64,000 bases of DNA from Dendrolimus kikuchii (GCA_019925095.2 CM034398.1:8075001-8139000), one strand, 5' to 3'. Shown: positions 41,701-48,567, counted from the stretch's first letter. Notes: generated by a model not told the origin, from the letters alone. Made by a program: numbers and translations.

Positions 41701-44454
41701 AAAGGTTATTGTTATAGGCCTATTCGACGTGTCTGTTACGTCCCCTTTTTTGGGGACAAGGTGTACATGGGCAATCTTACACGAAGCGAGGACACAACCC
41801 TTGTAGTAAGAGAGAGTGAAAAGTCGGGTAAGGACTGGCTGGGGACAGCTCAGCTAAACACGTCTGCAGCACAATGACAGGATTGCCATCAGGGCCAGAA
41901 GACTTTTTGACGTCGAGGGAGAGGAGAGCACATCGGACTGCTTTTTGAGTAAAGCGAACCTCCGACATTCTAGACTCACACTCAGGGATTGTAGGTGGAG
42001 TTTCTCCTGTCTTAAGAGTTTGATTGGCCGCAAAGATTTCATCCAGAAGATTGACTTTATCTTTGGCGGCGTGTACCAGACGGTCGTCCACTGTGCGCAG
42101 AGGTGGAAGAGAAGCCCGACAAAAGTTTCCTTGGACAGCTTTGGTGAGGGCCTAAAAAGCTCTAGTCCCAGAAGAGTAGCTAGAGAGGCGCTCACCAATT
42201 CTGCCGATGTGATCGAATTTTGCTCTTGCGAGCTGTTTTTTGAGGGACCTGGGGGCGGCATTGTATCACTTTTTCAGGTCAGAGGAACTTGGAGCCTGAC
42301 GAGCCCGCGCTGCAGTCCAGGCTGGATAAGCCTGTTTCTTTAGCTTTACAGCTTCACTGCTGTGCTTATTGAACCATTGTGGTTTACTCGTACCACCGAT
42401 AGGTACAGTTGAGTTTGGAATTAAACATGCTATTCGCTGCAGTACTACATCGGCGATCCAGTCTGTGCTCGGATCAGAAGCTTCCGACGAGAAACATAAC
42501 TGCCTCCATGGGTAGGATGCATAGAATTCACGGAGTCCATCCCAATCTGCTGACCTGTATCACCACACCTTCCGTCGTCCAGCGGGACGAGTCCGATCGG
42601 GAATAGGAAGGGGCACCACCAAAGATACCAGACAATGATCAGAGGTTCCCAGTGGAGCACTGATGGAGATCTGGTAGTTCTCCGGGTGTATGGTCAGCAG
42701 AAGATCCAGCAAAGAAGACTCATGATCCACTCTATCCGGTATTCGGGTAAACTCTGTAATCACCTGAGTGAATCCATTGGCGAGAGCAAATTCGTAGGCA
42801 GTAGTCCCTGACAGATCAGTTATCGGGGAACCCAACCACTCAGCGTAATGAGCATTAAAATTCTCGAGTATGACTACCTCTGCAAAAGGATACTGCCCAA
42901 AAACTTTGTCGGTCACCTCATGAACGAGTTCAAAAAAGTGAGCTGTTTCAGTCCTTGCGCATTCCCTGCCATGGGACCGATATAAGCACGCATAGATCCG
43001 GAACCACCAAAATCTACGCGTACTTACAAGATGGAAATGGTGACGAATTGTGAAGCTTGCCACCACTCCTGTACCATGAGGACCACGACCACTCTGCCAA
43101 GAGTGTGACGACGGAGAACAAGAAGAACAAGATGGAAATATCCCTATCTTCAAGGCTGTGGAGATTAGAATTTTAAAAAATATAATAAAATTAGGTTAAC
43201 TTATTTCAGAAAAAAACGGCAGTTACATAGGCAAGGACCTAATAATTATTATTATTTGTTTTTTTGTGAGCATTTTATTTACATAAACTAACACCTGACG
43301 GTATTTTGTAATTTGTATTTTGTATTTGTATTTTAAATACATATACTTGAAACGCTGTATTTTGTATTTTATATTTCAAATACCCGACTTAAAAGTATTT
43401 TGTATTTCGTATTTTAAATACATGCGAGACAGTATTTTGTAATTTGTATTTCAATTAAAGGAAACCATGTATTTTGCCCAGCCCTCTGTAAAACATATAG
43501 CTTAGGTCCTAAAGATATCTTTTGATAACGTTCAATCCATTTTCATTGATTTACTGGGGTTCAAAATAGTGTCGGCAAGATGGGGGCCACTAATGTTAAC
43601 CGACGAAAACAAAAAGCAACGTTTGGAAATTTCTAAGCGTAATCTCGAAATATTCCAGCGTTATTCGGATAATTTTTCCGTCGCCTTGTCAAAATGGATG
43701 AAACGTGGGACCACCATTTCGATCCTGAAAATAAGAGACAAGCATGTCTTGGAAATGACCATCCCTCTATCCATTTAGAAATTTCGAGTTGCTCCTAACG
43801 CTGGCAAAGTTATGGCCTCAGTGTTTTGGAATAGTGAAGACATCATTTTTATTGATTACATGCCGAAAGGCCAGACAATTACTGGACCCTATTATGCAAA
43901 TTTAAATCCGAAAGTGCGTGGAAGCGATCAAAGAAAAACGTCGTGGATAACTGTCGTTGGGTGTGTTGTTTCTTCACTATAACGCTCCCGCACTGAACGA
44001 TCGGAAGTTGCGCTCAACGCAATCCGCTGTGCTGCTTGCTGGCTTCAATCTCCTTGACCCCAAATTATTTTCACTTATTCCCAAAATTAAAAGAGGAAAT
44101 TCGTGACTAAATTTTACGATAATGACACGGTTATGGCTTGCCTAAAGTTTTTCGAAACACAAGGAAAACATTCTATTCGCAAGGAATAAGGAAGTTAGAA
44201 GTGCGTTATTCTAAATGCATTTGAGGGAGATTATGTAGAAACATAAAATATTTTTATTTAAATTATTTCATTTTTTAATATTATTTATTTCCAAGAACTT
44301 TTTGATTCACCCTTGTAAATATTACAATTCTCGAAATGAAATATAAACCCACATATTAAAAATAACGCAAAGCTCTAAAATATGAACGCAAATAATCCTT
44401 ACCAGCCAAGCAAACCAAATATTGCACTTTACGGCTATCACTGTGTTCTTCCAT
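20784..44454 (-). CDS. Tret1-like: Gene A: Tret1-like MFS sugar transporter (8 coding exons, 501 aa)
   Basis: Coding exons on the minus strand: 44403-44454, 37023-37120, 35144-35278, 24471-24554, 22892-23170, 22034-22154, 21819-21953, 20784-21385 (1506 bp including stop). Every junction has GT/AG signals and matching phase. The product is a predicted 12-helix sugar facilitator of the plasma membrane. Family marks: DSLGRR (76-81) in loop 2-3, YLVEI and RG in TM4/loop 4-5 (about 128-139), PETPYYFLKEGK (187-198), DKIGRRP (310-316) in loop 8-9, PAEIFP (379-384) and PETKGK (432-437). Substrate-contact positions are altered: VMSGSIP in TM7 and GFDSLIFVIPAE in TM10. Introns 1 (7.3 kb) and 3 (9.2 kb from 25.9 to 35.1 plus flank) are full of transposons. 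Exon sizes equal those of gene B except exons 1, 7 and 8. Trehalose transport is only a family-level guess. Confidence 0.88.
21819..21953 (-). CDS. Gene A exon 7
   Basis: 135 bp, phase 1 on both sides, between an AATTTCAG acceptor and a GTAAGT donor. Encodes IKLTQVMSGSIPIQQYLG (TM7) to ALIIFGAIRFVV. It is 15 bp shorter than its gene B counterpart, a five-residue difference in the loop after TM7. Confidence 0.88.
22034..22154 (-). CDS. Gene A exon 6
   Basis: 121 bp, phase 0 in and phase 1 out; acceptor ATTCTACAG, donor GTGAGA. Encodes VLEDQLSVMQSDVSKEMRRS to KQYRRAIIVAV, the large cytoplasmic loop and start of TM7. Confidence 0.88.
22455..22615 (+). pseudogene. RTE-like LINE 3' end in gene A intron 5
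   Basis: gtaaagatagaccaaaagag followed by agatggatgaattgtgc resembles the copy at 11835 (GRPK.RWM motif) and ends with gaaagaaaagagag. Sense strand is plus, opposite to gene A. Confidence 0.5.
22892..23170 (-). CDS. Gene A exon 5
   Basis: 279 bp, phase 0 both sides; acceptor TATTTTCAG, donor GTGAGC. Encodes VSSIYLVEIADKDIRGALS (TM4 end, loop, TM5) to WIPETPYYFLKEGKVESARK. 93 residues, as in gene B. Confidence 0.9.
23280..23395 (+). repeat. SINE/LINE 3' tail fragment
   Basis: gttgcagatgtccatgggcg then acttgccatcaagtagaccc matches the tail shared by SINE S1 and the Jockey-like LINE; it ends A-rich. Confidence 0.5.
23627..24092 (-). mobile_element. Helitron, family 2 copy c
   Basis: CTAG at 23627-23630 beside gatatgcccgcgacttcgcc. 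The opposite end, near gacacggcatgtttagaatt at 24061-24090, is decayed and has lost a clear TC start. Confidence 0.6.
24110..24400 (+). repeat. SINE-like repeat ending 'gcccaacagtgggat'
   Basis: The end, agcctcagcccaacagtggg, matches the widespread lepidopteran tRNA-SINE tail also seen inverted at 35380-35410. The promoter half is too diverged to identify. Confidence 0.45.
24471..24554 (-). CDS. Gene A exon 4
   Basis: 84 bp, phase 0; acceptor TTTTCTTCAG, donor GTAAGT. Encodes ILVLCATKAWMLYITRFLWG then CGTGLFVT (TM3-TM4). The RFLxGxGxG element typical of the family is present, with Cys at the second Gly position. Confidence 0.88.
24560..25495. other. Gene A intron 3, unassigned AT-rich part
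   Basis: No repeat or coding signature recognised. The 71-residue minus-strand frame at 24837-25052 is A/T-driven. Confidence 0.35.
25500..25770 (+). repeat. Unclassified repeat U1, copy a
   Basis: Contains ggcgggaactgaaatgggac, tgctgtgcagttttcttttg and tttcacaagaactccttcga. The same phrases appear in reverse order and orientation at 51285-51480. Class unknown. Confidence 0.55.
25884..26712 (+). pseudogene. Jockey-like LINE, 3' part (plus strand)
   Basis: C-terminal RT and downstream region: VHFNPKKTQVC-like start, then VLNQSKQYFTSRQRLLLSK, LHMEYCSHLWAGAPAYLL, LDSIQRRAVRIV and YHRTARHRLGVHSLFLDPL. There is a stop in GHLEG*AKLASKK. The 3' UTR ends with gaccacct-type tail sequence ggtaaccacttcccatcagg then gtctgcctgtctgctgtact. 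Same family as the LINE at 40390-43185. 5'-truncated and dead. Confidence 0.75.
26713..27110. other. Gene A intron 3, unassigned
   Basis: AT-rich, nothing recognised. Confidence 0.35.
27111..27366. mobile_element. MITE M2, copy a
   Basis: Terminal inverted repeats: left attccattagtggctcacaa with cg, right cgttgtgagctactaaagga with acg. About 255 bp, non-coding. An inverted second copy lies at 45121-45378. A LINE has inserted next to its right end. Confidence 0.65.
27374..28494 (-). mobile_element. R1-like LINE derivative, internally deleted (5' UTR + ORF1 start + 3' UTR)
   Basis: On the minus strand a GC-rich 5' leader (28494 to about 28185) is followed by an ORF1-like frame (28184-27654) and a 3' UTR ending in poly(A) (poly-T at 27374-27380). 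It is flanked by cgcactattagtgtt (27359-27373) and cgcgctattagtgtt (28495-28509), 14 of 15 bases alike. ORF2 is entirely missing. Confidence 0.7.
27654..28184 (-). pseudogene. ORF1-like N-terminal fragment of the internally deleted LINE
   Basis: A 176-residue frame starting MDGPGPQKAPRGSSGPRKQD, rich in Pro, Ser and Arg, with KKKSSSSVRRSRSAAGPRPG. Such basic, low-complexity starts are usual for ORF1 of R1-clade LINEs. No zinc knuckle remains because the frame terminates at the deletion junction near the 3' UTR. Placing it within a LINE rests on the flanking 5' leader, 3' UTR and target-site duplication. Confidence 0.5.
28510..28770 (-). mobile_element. Second copy of the same LINE, 3' UTR only
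   Basis: 261-bp 5'-truncated insertion homologous to the 3' UTR of the neighbour (gcgggggaaatgctatttac, ttagaccatagttga, agacttagaacgtagttacg). Its flanks 28495-28509 and 28771-28785 are identical cgcgctattagtgtt. It therefore occupies the same target as the element to its left. Confidence 0.75.
28786..29580 (+). pseudogene. Decayed LINE reverse-transcriptase C-terminal region
   Basis: Plus-strand fragments in shifting frames: KFLGLHIDSNVKIADTY, then YGIIFWGNATNIERLF, then LTLSCLYIYEV. These match the post-catalytic region of CR1/Jockey-like LINEs. The leading part (28830-28905, agtggccgaaacgttggaat then ataccgcgcttaaaactgtt) is a separate repeat also present at 32640-32745. Confidence 0.55.
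29733..29797. repeat. (TA)n microsatellite
   Basis: About 30 TA units. The apparent Ile-Tyr repeat reading frame across it is an artefact. Confidence 0.9.
29733..30228 (+). mobile_element. Helitron-like element with TA microsatellite at its 5' end
   Basis: Begins TCTATATATA after an A and ends ggtcagCTAG (30225-30228) before a T, with ggcggtacgaagtttgccgg forming the 3' hairpin region. Non-coding. The first 65 bp are an expanded (TA)n array. Confidence 0.6.
30470..30700 (-). repeat. RTE LINE 3' end with (CATA)n tail
   Basis: atacatacatacataacttc then acgccagttcccttgcgggg matches 32815 closely (the stretch through gatcaatttgatcatggaag is nearly the same). 5'-truncated at ccttccacga. Confidence 0.75.
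30740..30860 (-). repeat. 3' UTR of the retroelement seen at 12160
   Basis: aataaactaaattataaata then aaattaaactacacaataaa and ataaagtctagttctagacc match 12170-12250. Only the non-coding tail is present. Confidence 0.6.
30861..31284. other. Gene A intron 3, unassigned
   Basis: AT-rich, nothing recognised. Confidence 0.3.
31285..32097 (+). mobile_element. Helitron, family 1 copy c
   Basis: Co-linear with 11131-11813 (gaagagtttgtttg, aaggctataagctatatata, ccaatgaagaatgtttcaaa) and ends CTAG at 32094-32097 before T. About 130 bp longer, with an extra ggggaagggcggtggcccca block near 31895-31980 that may be original sequence lost from copy a. 5' terminus decayed. Confidence 0.7.
32230..32540. 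repeat. SINE fragments, including a hairpin tail
   Basis: 32245-32330 resembles the tRNA-SINE body at 33205 (aatcggcaggcaaacgcaca). 32395-32530 has gttgcctggaagagatcgct then tttttagcgataaggccgcc, with the stem atcgct/agcgat, matching 54205-54300. Confidence 0.55.
32580..32760 (+). repeat. Repeat with 'cacggccac...agtggccgaaacg' stem
   Basis: cgtgatcacggccactgaaa then agtggccgaaacgtgggaat; second copy at 28830-28910. Probably a LINE 3' end; class not settled. Confidence 0.5.
32812..33198 (-). pseudogene. RTE-like LINE C-terminal fragment with (CATA)n tail
   Basis: The minus-strand frame carries VRNTEVRKRVGLKESVGV, KGMLRWFGHVERMHDERMTK, GRPRHTFHDQIDRVLAEGDV and KWRSVVRAYPARELA, then a 3' UTR ending in a tetranucleotide tail at 32812-32830. 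Same protein family as 15237-15800 but a distinct subfamily. Truncated before the RT core. Confidence 0.75.
33205..33465 (-). repeat. tRNA-derived SINE
   Basis: Minus strand starts agacggcctctgtggttgag then cgggctaag (A-box-like tggttgagcgg), with B-box-like gggttcaatgtc about 60 nt on, and ends ataataaataaat. Homologous to 60695-60905. Confidence 0.7.
33545..33820 (+). pseudogene. RTE-like LINE end, homologous to 18715-18984
   Basis: agataaaatctcaccacctc, ttgggacgatcggatggacg and agaccaagacacattttggg match the 18.7 kb fragment. Substitutions and indels break the frame. Confidence 0.6.
33821..35143. other. Gene A intron 3, 5' part, unassigned
   Basis: No gene or recognised repeat. Short frames here lack domains. 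Confidence 0.35.
35144..35278 (-). CDS. Gene A exon 3
   Basis: 135 bp, phase 0; acceptor ATAATCACAG, donor GTAAGA. Encodes EEVSWMASMSSPGYMAGSLA then SRFLADSLGRRLSILATALP (TM2, loop 2-3, TM3 start). By hand count 26 of 45 residues match gene B exon 3. Confidence 0.92.
35370..35605 (-). repeat. tRNA-derived SINE with classic promoter boxes
   Basis: Minus strand: A-box region tggtagcgcacgtg and B-box ggttcgatcctgg (near-consensus), then a body ending with gcccagcagtgggacatttg then tgggctgatat. Lies in gene A intron 2. Confidence 0.8.
35606..36323. other. Gene A intron 2, mostly unassigned
   Basis: The GC-richer stretch 36060-36260 (gggtctgcgtggagaaccgg, ccttctcccgaagggcctga) looks like a LINE leader or 5' UTR but has no partner in the window. 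Confidence 0.35.
36324..36637 (-). repeat. SINE family S1, full length
   Basis: Tail (poly-T then attgtaggagttcag) at left and 5' end (ctccgttcctgcacggat) at right, in gene A intron 2. Confidence 0.75.
37023..37120 (-). CDS. Gene A exon 2
   Basis: 98 bp, phase 1 in and 0 out; acceptor ACTTACTTTTGCAG, donor GTGAGG. Encodes VSLAAVTAGVSVYWSTPMIP then KFHDHQADLDITE: TM1 and the first outer loop. Length and phase equal gene B exon 2. No open-frame call covers it because it is short and lacks a Met. Confidence 0.88.
37121..37885. other. Gene A intron 1, 3' part, unassigned
   Basis: Includes an AT-rich stretch with repeated taataacanntgttaatan words at 37138-37205. The 107-residue plus-strand frame at 37482-37805 has no recognisable domain. 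Confidence 0.35.
37920..39524 (-). mobile_element. Tc1-like DNA transposon, degenerate
   Basis: Ends contain ctcctttgcaaaaaatacgg (37922 on) and, inverted, ttcctttgcaaaaaagggca (about 39510 leftwards). The minus strand encodes a broken DDE transposase. Inserted beside the left mariner terminus. Confidence 0.65.
38310..38829 (-). pseudogene. Tc1-like transposase, broken
   Basis: Two overlapping frames. The upstream one has WTLAYSSLMRLEFVCVV, which aligns with the catalytic-Asp block (…LFSDE… in relatives) after frameshift. The downstream one has MFWAGVTSGYRTEIVFI, GEDSIYMVNNARARRSGDV (second Asp replaced by Asn) and LYWSARSPDLNPVEDV carrying the C-terminal acidic residue. Frameshift and active-site change make it inactive. 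Confidence 0.7.
40280..40386 (+). pseudogene. Mariner-type N-terminal fragment
   Basis: Reads NERTTSYWFARFHSGNFDL, matching the helix-turn-helix end of mariner transposases (…W F x x F R x G x F D L). It is cut off by the LINE poly(A) at 40387. Whether it belongs to the split mariner around it or to another copy is unclear. Confidence 0.5.
40387..43185 (-). mobile_element. Jockey-like LINE, nearly complete ORF2, degenerate
   Basis: The minus strand holds an endonuclease region, a full RT region and a 3' UTR ending at 40393 with a short poly(A). Frames are interrupted several times. The 3' terminal roughly 75 bp match the 3' end of SINE S1. It sits inside the hAT-like element in gene A intron 1. 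Confidence 0.75.
40672..43153 (-). pseudogene. LINE endonuclease-reverse transcriptase, frameshifted
   Basis: In order from 43153: endonuclease (AEVVILENFNAHYAEWLGSP, LLDLLLTIHPENYQIS, GTSDHCLVS; canonical GDFNAH reads ENFNAH). Then the RT start (KSSGPDGNPVIVL), VMERIINTQLLCYLEDSQLL, DRQYGFRHGRSVRDLLVYLT, MPQGCVLSPTLFFLHINDML and HSNADDSTGDAQ, where the YADD box reads NADD. The post-RT region follows (FTPRQRFVLCKTQVSPHMEY, HFWAGAPGYQLDHLDCIQRR). At least four frame shifts separate these blocks and the catalytic box has lost its Tyr, so it is inactive. Confidence 0.75.
43489..44260 (+). pseudogene. Mariner transposase, C-terminal two thirds, broken
   Basis: Blocks in order: VQSIFIDLLGFKIVSARWGP, MLTDENKKQRLEISKRNLE, then frame-shifted KMDETWDHHFDPENK with the first catalytic Asp, GKVMASVFWNSEDIIFIDY, an eroded second-Asp region (FHYNAPA-like, Asp lost), LFPKLKEEIRD and KLEVRYSKCI near the end. 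Frame changes and a missing catalytic Asp make it non-functional. Confidence 0.75.
44403..44454 (-). CDS. Gene A exon 1 (start codon)
   Basis: 52 coding bp, ATG at 44454-44452, donor GTAAGG, ends phase 1. Encodes MEEHSDSRKVQYLVCLA. The KVQYLV motif is identical to gene B exon 1, which supports this distant exon despite a 7.3 kb intron. Confidence 0.82.
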
Positions 44455-44529
44455 TTTTAAATAATAAATATAATAAACTAACGAACAATAAACTCTTTCA
44501 CACAGTTTTAACTAAAGAAATACGCACTA

Positions 44530-44545
44530 CGATACACTGAAATAG
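44530..44545 (-). promoter_or_regulatory. Possible initiator of gene A
   Basis: Minus-strand tttcagtgt (arthropod TCAGT initiator) about 83 nt before the start codon. No TATA box at the usual spacing. Weak evidence. Confidence 0.25.
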
Positions 44546-44989
44546 TATAAATGTTAACAACGTGTTATTTGACCAAAAATTAGCAAAAGATCGCGAACAA
44601 TTGACGACCTTAAACCAAACACGAACTAAACCTAGTGACGTATACAAAGTAGTCACCTGATTAAATGATAACGAAACACTGCAAAAATGAAACAAAAATT
44701 CATAACAAAGCAGTCACGATTTTATAAAATATTTTTCTTATGGGCAGCCTTTACTGCCTTCTTCCGTATGACAAAGTTATTTTACATATTGGGATTTTCA
44801 CACCGATTCGCTTTGATGTTTTCTGGACAAAATCTATAACCGCCTCCAATGATTGAAGAAGGTATCTTTATTCCAAATCTTATGAAGATCTGTTCATATC
44901 TTAATGGGGAACAAACTTATTTTTCGTCTTATATTCTCTATGGATTCCTTTTCAAAATACAGGCATTACACAATCTATTAGAAATTATT

Positions 44990-45100
44990 TTTTTAATAAG
45001 TTCATTAATGCCCGGTTCCTTTATCTTACCGACCATTCATTTGCCTTACTATAGGTTATTTGACATAAGCTCCATATAAGTAATGTCAAAATTTAACCGA
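44990..45100 (+). repeat. Unclassified repeat U2, copy a
   Basis: cttaccgaccattcatttgc then cttactataggttatttgac; related pieces at about 50795-50870, inverted at 51750-51830, and a short end at 63970-64000. Confidence 0.45.
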
Positions 45101-45120
45101 TGATAACTCTGCAACTATCA

Positions 45121-45378
45121 GCGCGTTCCATTAGTAGCTCACAACGCCCAAAATGCTCTGTCCGCCGTTCCACAAGGCGACCGCGGTTGTTGTGGTTGTG
45201 GCAAAGTCACTAATGATGTCATCATTTTCGATCACACAACGCTCACAACGACCCATGTCAAGAGGTGGGTCTAATAATCGTTCCACTTGGGTTTACGATT
45301 GTAACGCCGGCAAGCAAGTGGAACGGGAAAAATCGCGGTCGTGAACGTGGTCGTTCTCAAGACTCTAATGGAACGTAG
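45121..45378. mobile_element. MITE M2, copy b (inverted relative to copy a)
   Basis: Left gcgttccattagtagctcac and right ctctaatggaacg termini, with internal caaaatgctctgtccgccg and gcaagcaagtggaac matching copy a at 27111-27366 in reverse. Confidence 0.65.
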
Positions 45379-47480
45379 CCTATGTTGACCACTATAGTCT
45401 TTCCATGCATTTATTTTACACTTGACAGCTCGATGACCGATCAATTAGTAAAGTCCTAATGCGCTACAGACACGATTTCTTATAAAAATCGACTTCATAT
45501 ATAAATAAATTTTAATCAACTTATCTATATACCAGCGGCCCGGCGCGGTTTCACCCGCACTCTGTCCCGCTCCCGTGGTATATAGCGTCATGTTATTTAG
45601 CCTATGACACTCCCTGTTAACGTAGCTTTCCAAAAGTAAAAGAATTTTAAAAATCGCTTTAATAGATCCAGACTGTACCCCCTACACTACAACGTCACAA
45701 ACTCACAAACTTTACCTCTTTATAATATTGTTACGAGTTGCAGGACTCGAATTAAAATGCCGTTGGAATTATTATAGAGTTTATTAGAACTATACAAACA
45801 CGTATAACACAGGTACAAATATAACCGAACGCAACAAGTCCAAACGTAATGCAGAAGATCGTAATTCAATAACACGCGCAAAGTCCGTCACTAAATAGAT
45901 TACTGAATGTACACAAATCTTGCTTCGCTTGTGGTTATCGCTTGACTGCCTCATCTCTCCATTGGGGCATTGCTTTATACTGCACAGTTGCAATATGTCT
46001 GCCGCGTGAACCGAATTTCTTAGAATCAGTTTGTACTTTTAAATCCGAGACACCTGGCAGTGATCACAATACAACAATAGGCCGTTAAAGATTACAATAC
46101 ACAATGGGCTGTTTTTTTTGTAATTACAAGTTTTAAACATAAAGTATACAAAAGAAATCCAAATATCGAAAAGGTAATAAAATGTGTTTCAACAGGTATG
46201 CAGGTGTGAATTTGTCTTTGTCGGCACCTAGGTCGTAACAATATTATTAAGTATAGATTTTTGCTAAAAATACCATATTGTGTAATAAAATCTATACACA
46301 CCTTTTTATGAACATATTTTAGATATAATAAACCATTTCTGTGTATTAGAACGGCAAGCTATTTTAAACATTTGTTACTTGGCAATACCGACCTGTACTA
46401 ATAAACGAAAAAATACTATATTAATTTTAACCAGTGGTAAGGCTAACGGATGAATAGTAAGGTATAGGCACCGACTGTAAATCAACACTACGATCGTTCC
46501 GTTCATTTAATTCATTATTAGAAGCTTTTCAGAGAGTTTTGTGGCATTTTTATCCATAAGGAATACGAAGAATTTCTTCTCTAGTGTGGATGCTAAATTC
46601 CAACTTAAACTTTCAAATACTGACCTATGTCAAATACCCAGATATCTCTCGGAAAGGAAATTTTAGAACCAGAGTTTGAAATAATCAAAAAAGATTTTTA
46701 CTACATTACGTACTTTATTTAGAAAAATATGAAAGTAACATTTTAATCACAAGACATCCGTGGTCTAAATAATCGTGTTAATTAGTTCAATCAAGTATTT
46801 TACAATCTAAGTAGTAGATTCGAACTTATATCATGCTGACAATCTTCATTACTGATGCGACACACGACCAAGTTTATTTAAGTATAGACCAAACAGGTAC
46901 TACTACAAGGGTGAATCTCCCACCATTGGCCGTAATCAGGTTATTTAACACCTATATCTTCTTTAAAAAAAAACCATTTCAAGTGCCTTTAAGTAACAAT
47001 AATGATCATTAATCAGTGATATTGTAGAAAAAAATGACCTAATACTTAAAGAAACGTGATTGCGGACAATGATTCCGGTTGTCTATATTTTGCTACCAAA
47101 CTAATTAATTATTCGAACATTTTGGTGAAAAGACATCAGTGATCGCATTGCCGAGATGATACACACACTTGTATATTGTTTTGTGAATCTATATTATCTG
47201 TATTGTGTGCATCATTTTTATGTGATTAAATCTATTATCTATTATCATTGCTCTTGATAAAAAGAGTATTAAATACATACCAAAATGCAATGGTTTAAAG
47301 CGATTCAATATTTTCTACTACTTGATACTTATTATTTTCGCTTAAGAATACAACCATATAAATTAGGTATAGGGGGGCAACTGCTAGTTTTTTTATTAGT
47401 ACTGTATTTTTAAGCCAAATACGGAACCTTTTAGCTAAAACTCTGTTCATCCAAACAAGCGACATACAAATAAAAACTAA
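45379..47480. other. Intergenic, mostly unassigned
   Basis: 45530-45680 (ccagcggcccggcgcggttt) looks like an interspersed-repeat terminus. The rest shows no repeat or exon that I recognise; short minus-strand frames at 45790, 46092 and 47295 lack domains. Confidence 0.35.
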
Positions 47481-47691
47481 GGGCGAGGCCACAACCATAG
47501 ATAAAACTTATACAACGCTGGTTCAACGCACGAACTTTATCGAATACCACTTAACCAAAAAAAACTAATGGCTATTACGAAATTTATACGATGCTGCATC
47601 ACATCGGAAAATTCCACGATACATTGTGTGACGTCGCCGCGTCGTAGATTTCTTTGGTGCGGCACCGCACTATATCGTTCTGGCCTCGCCC
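47481..47691. mobile_element. MITE M3 with GGGCGAGGCCA termini
   Basis: Terminal inverted repeats GGGCGAGGCCACAACCATAG (left) and GGGCGAGGCCAGAACGATAT (right, read inward). 211 bp, non-coding. Target duplication unclear. Confidence 0.65.
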
Positions 47692-47814
47692 AAATGTAAC
47701 ATAGAGTAAAATAATAATAATCAGATTTATAAAATGTCTCATATTACTTTAAAATCTTCAACATGAACCAAAACATTACCGTAGTTAATTTTCAATTGGT
47801 GACAGTTTATAAAT

Positions 47815-48030
47815 ACAGAACACAGCACACATGAAGAACTGGTCACATTGCTCAGGATGTGGTGCATTTCCAATAAAACCTGGTGGACACATACTAGATG
47901 TTGTAGTGTCAATTGAAACTTCTGTAGTAGATGTAACTTCTATATCGGTCACAACTTCTGAAGTAGAAAATTCTGTTGTACTAGAAATTGCGGCTGCAGT
48001 AGTTAGTGACTCTGTGATTGTTGTATATCG
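47815..48030 (-). pseudogene. Mucin/peritrophin-A-type exon or exon remnant
   Basis: The minus strand reads TTITESLTTAAAISSTTEFS and continues as a Thr/Ser-rich stretch, then CPPGFIGNAPHPEQCDQFFM followed by Cys. The spacing C-x13-C-x5-C and the PHPEQCDQFF phrase match the first half of a chitin-binding type 2 (peritrophin-A, CBM14) domain preceded by a mucin-like linker, as in insect peritrophic-matrix or cuticle proteins. The domain breaks off after the third Cys, either at a weak donor (GTGTTC) or because the locus is dead; the frame then meets a stop at about 47790. A possible acceptor is CACAG near 48017. No partner exons were found, so I call it a fragment. The 124-residue plus-strand frame here is its antisense shadow. 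Confidence 0.5.
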
Positions 48031-48049
48031 AATTAAAAATTATTTTAAC

Positions 48050-48565
48050 AAAAGTCTTGTACTTATAAGTCGCGTGCAAGTTTACCAGCCAATGAGAATC
48101 GGCCAATGGGTTAGGAAACAGTCAAATCAACTGAGACACCTATTATACCTATTAATTACAAAACGCTTTATCCTCATACGACCGTACAAACTTATGACTT
48201 CATAAATTGGTACAAGTAAAAGGAATCAAATTTATTGTTTAAAAAGTAATCGAAATTAAATATTATTATTACTTTTTTATTGTAACATACAACTAAAATA
48301 ATCTAGATTCTAACGCAGATATATCGACGGCTAAATATATTGCCGACTTGACATATCTATCGACTTTGGTAAAACCACTTAAGAAGAAAACTAAGAATCA
48401 CAATCGCCCAATACAAAATTTAGCTCTTTAAAACTCCTAAATTCCGCATGAGTAGATAGCGCTACAAGCCATGCTCGTTTTTTGGCTTTTAATTATTTAA
48501 AATAATTTTATTTTGCAACAAATTAATGAAAAATTAAAAATAATAAATTTCTGGTTGACGATATT
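48050..48565. other. Intergenic, unassigned
   Basis: AT-rich, nothing recognised. Confidence 0.3.
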
Positions 48566-48567
48566 TT

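Larger units (their letters stand above)
39784..43488. mobile_element. hAT-like element with 'aaatac'-rich ends, carrying a LINE
   Basis: Left end CAGGGTTGGGCAGTATTTG and, inverted, right end CAGAGGGCTGGGCAAAATAC face each other. Both are followed by arrays of gtatttgaaatac-like words. This terminus type is known for hAT MITEs. An 8-bp target duplication was not found, so boundaries or class may be off. A LINE fills most of the interior. Confidence 0.5.
37886..44315 (+). mobile_element. Mariner element split by nested insertions
   Basis: Imperfect terminal inverted repeats CGAGGGTGAAACAAAGTTCT (left) and CAAGGGTGAATCAAAAAGTT (right, read inward) sit inside TA dinucleotides at 37884-37885 and 44316-44317. 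The N-terminal part may lie at 39660-39770 (ELRAVVKHITLKKLSTTEM) and the C-terminal half at 43489-44260. A Tc1-like element and a hAT-like element with a LINE separate the pieces. Confidence 0.6.

Noticed and set aside
40672..43153. Several separate genes in this interval
   Set aside because: All frames line up as parts of one frameshifted LINE on the minus strand; plus-strand frames such as 41945-42343 are antisense.
47831..48205. 124-residue plus-strand frame MKNWSHCSGC...
   Set aside because: Its complement encodes a recognisable peritrophin-A half-domain; the plus frame is the shadow.
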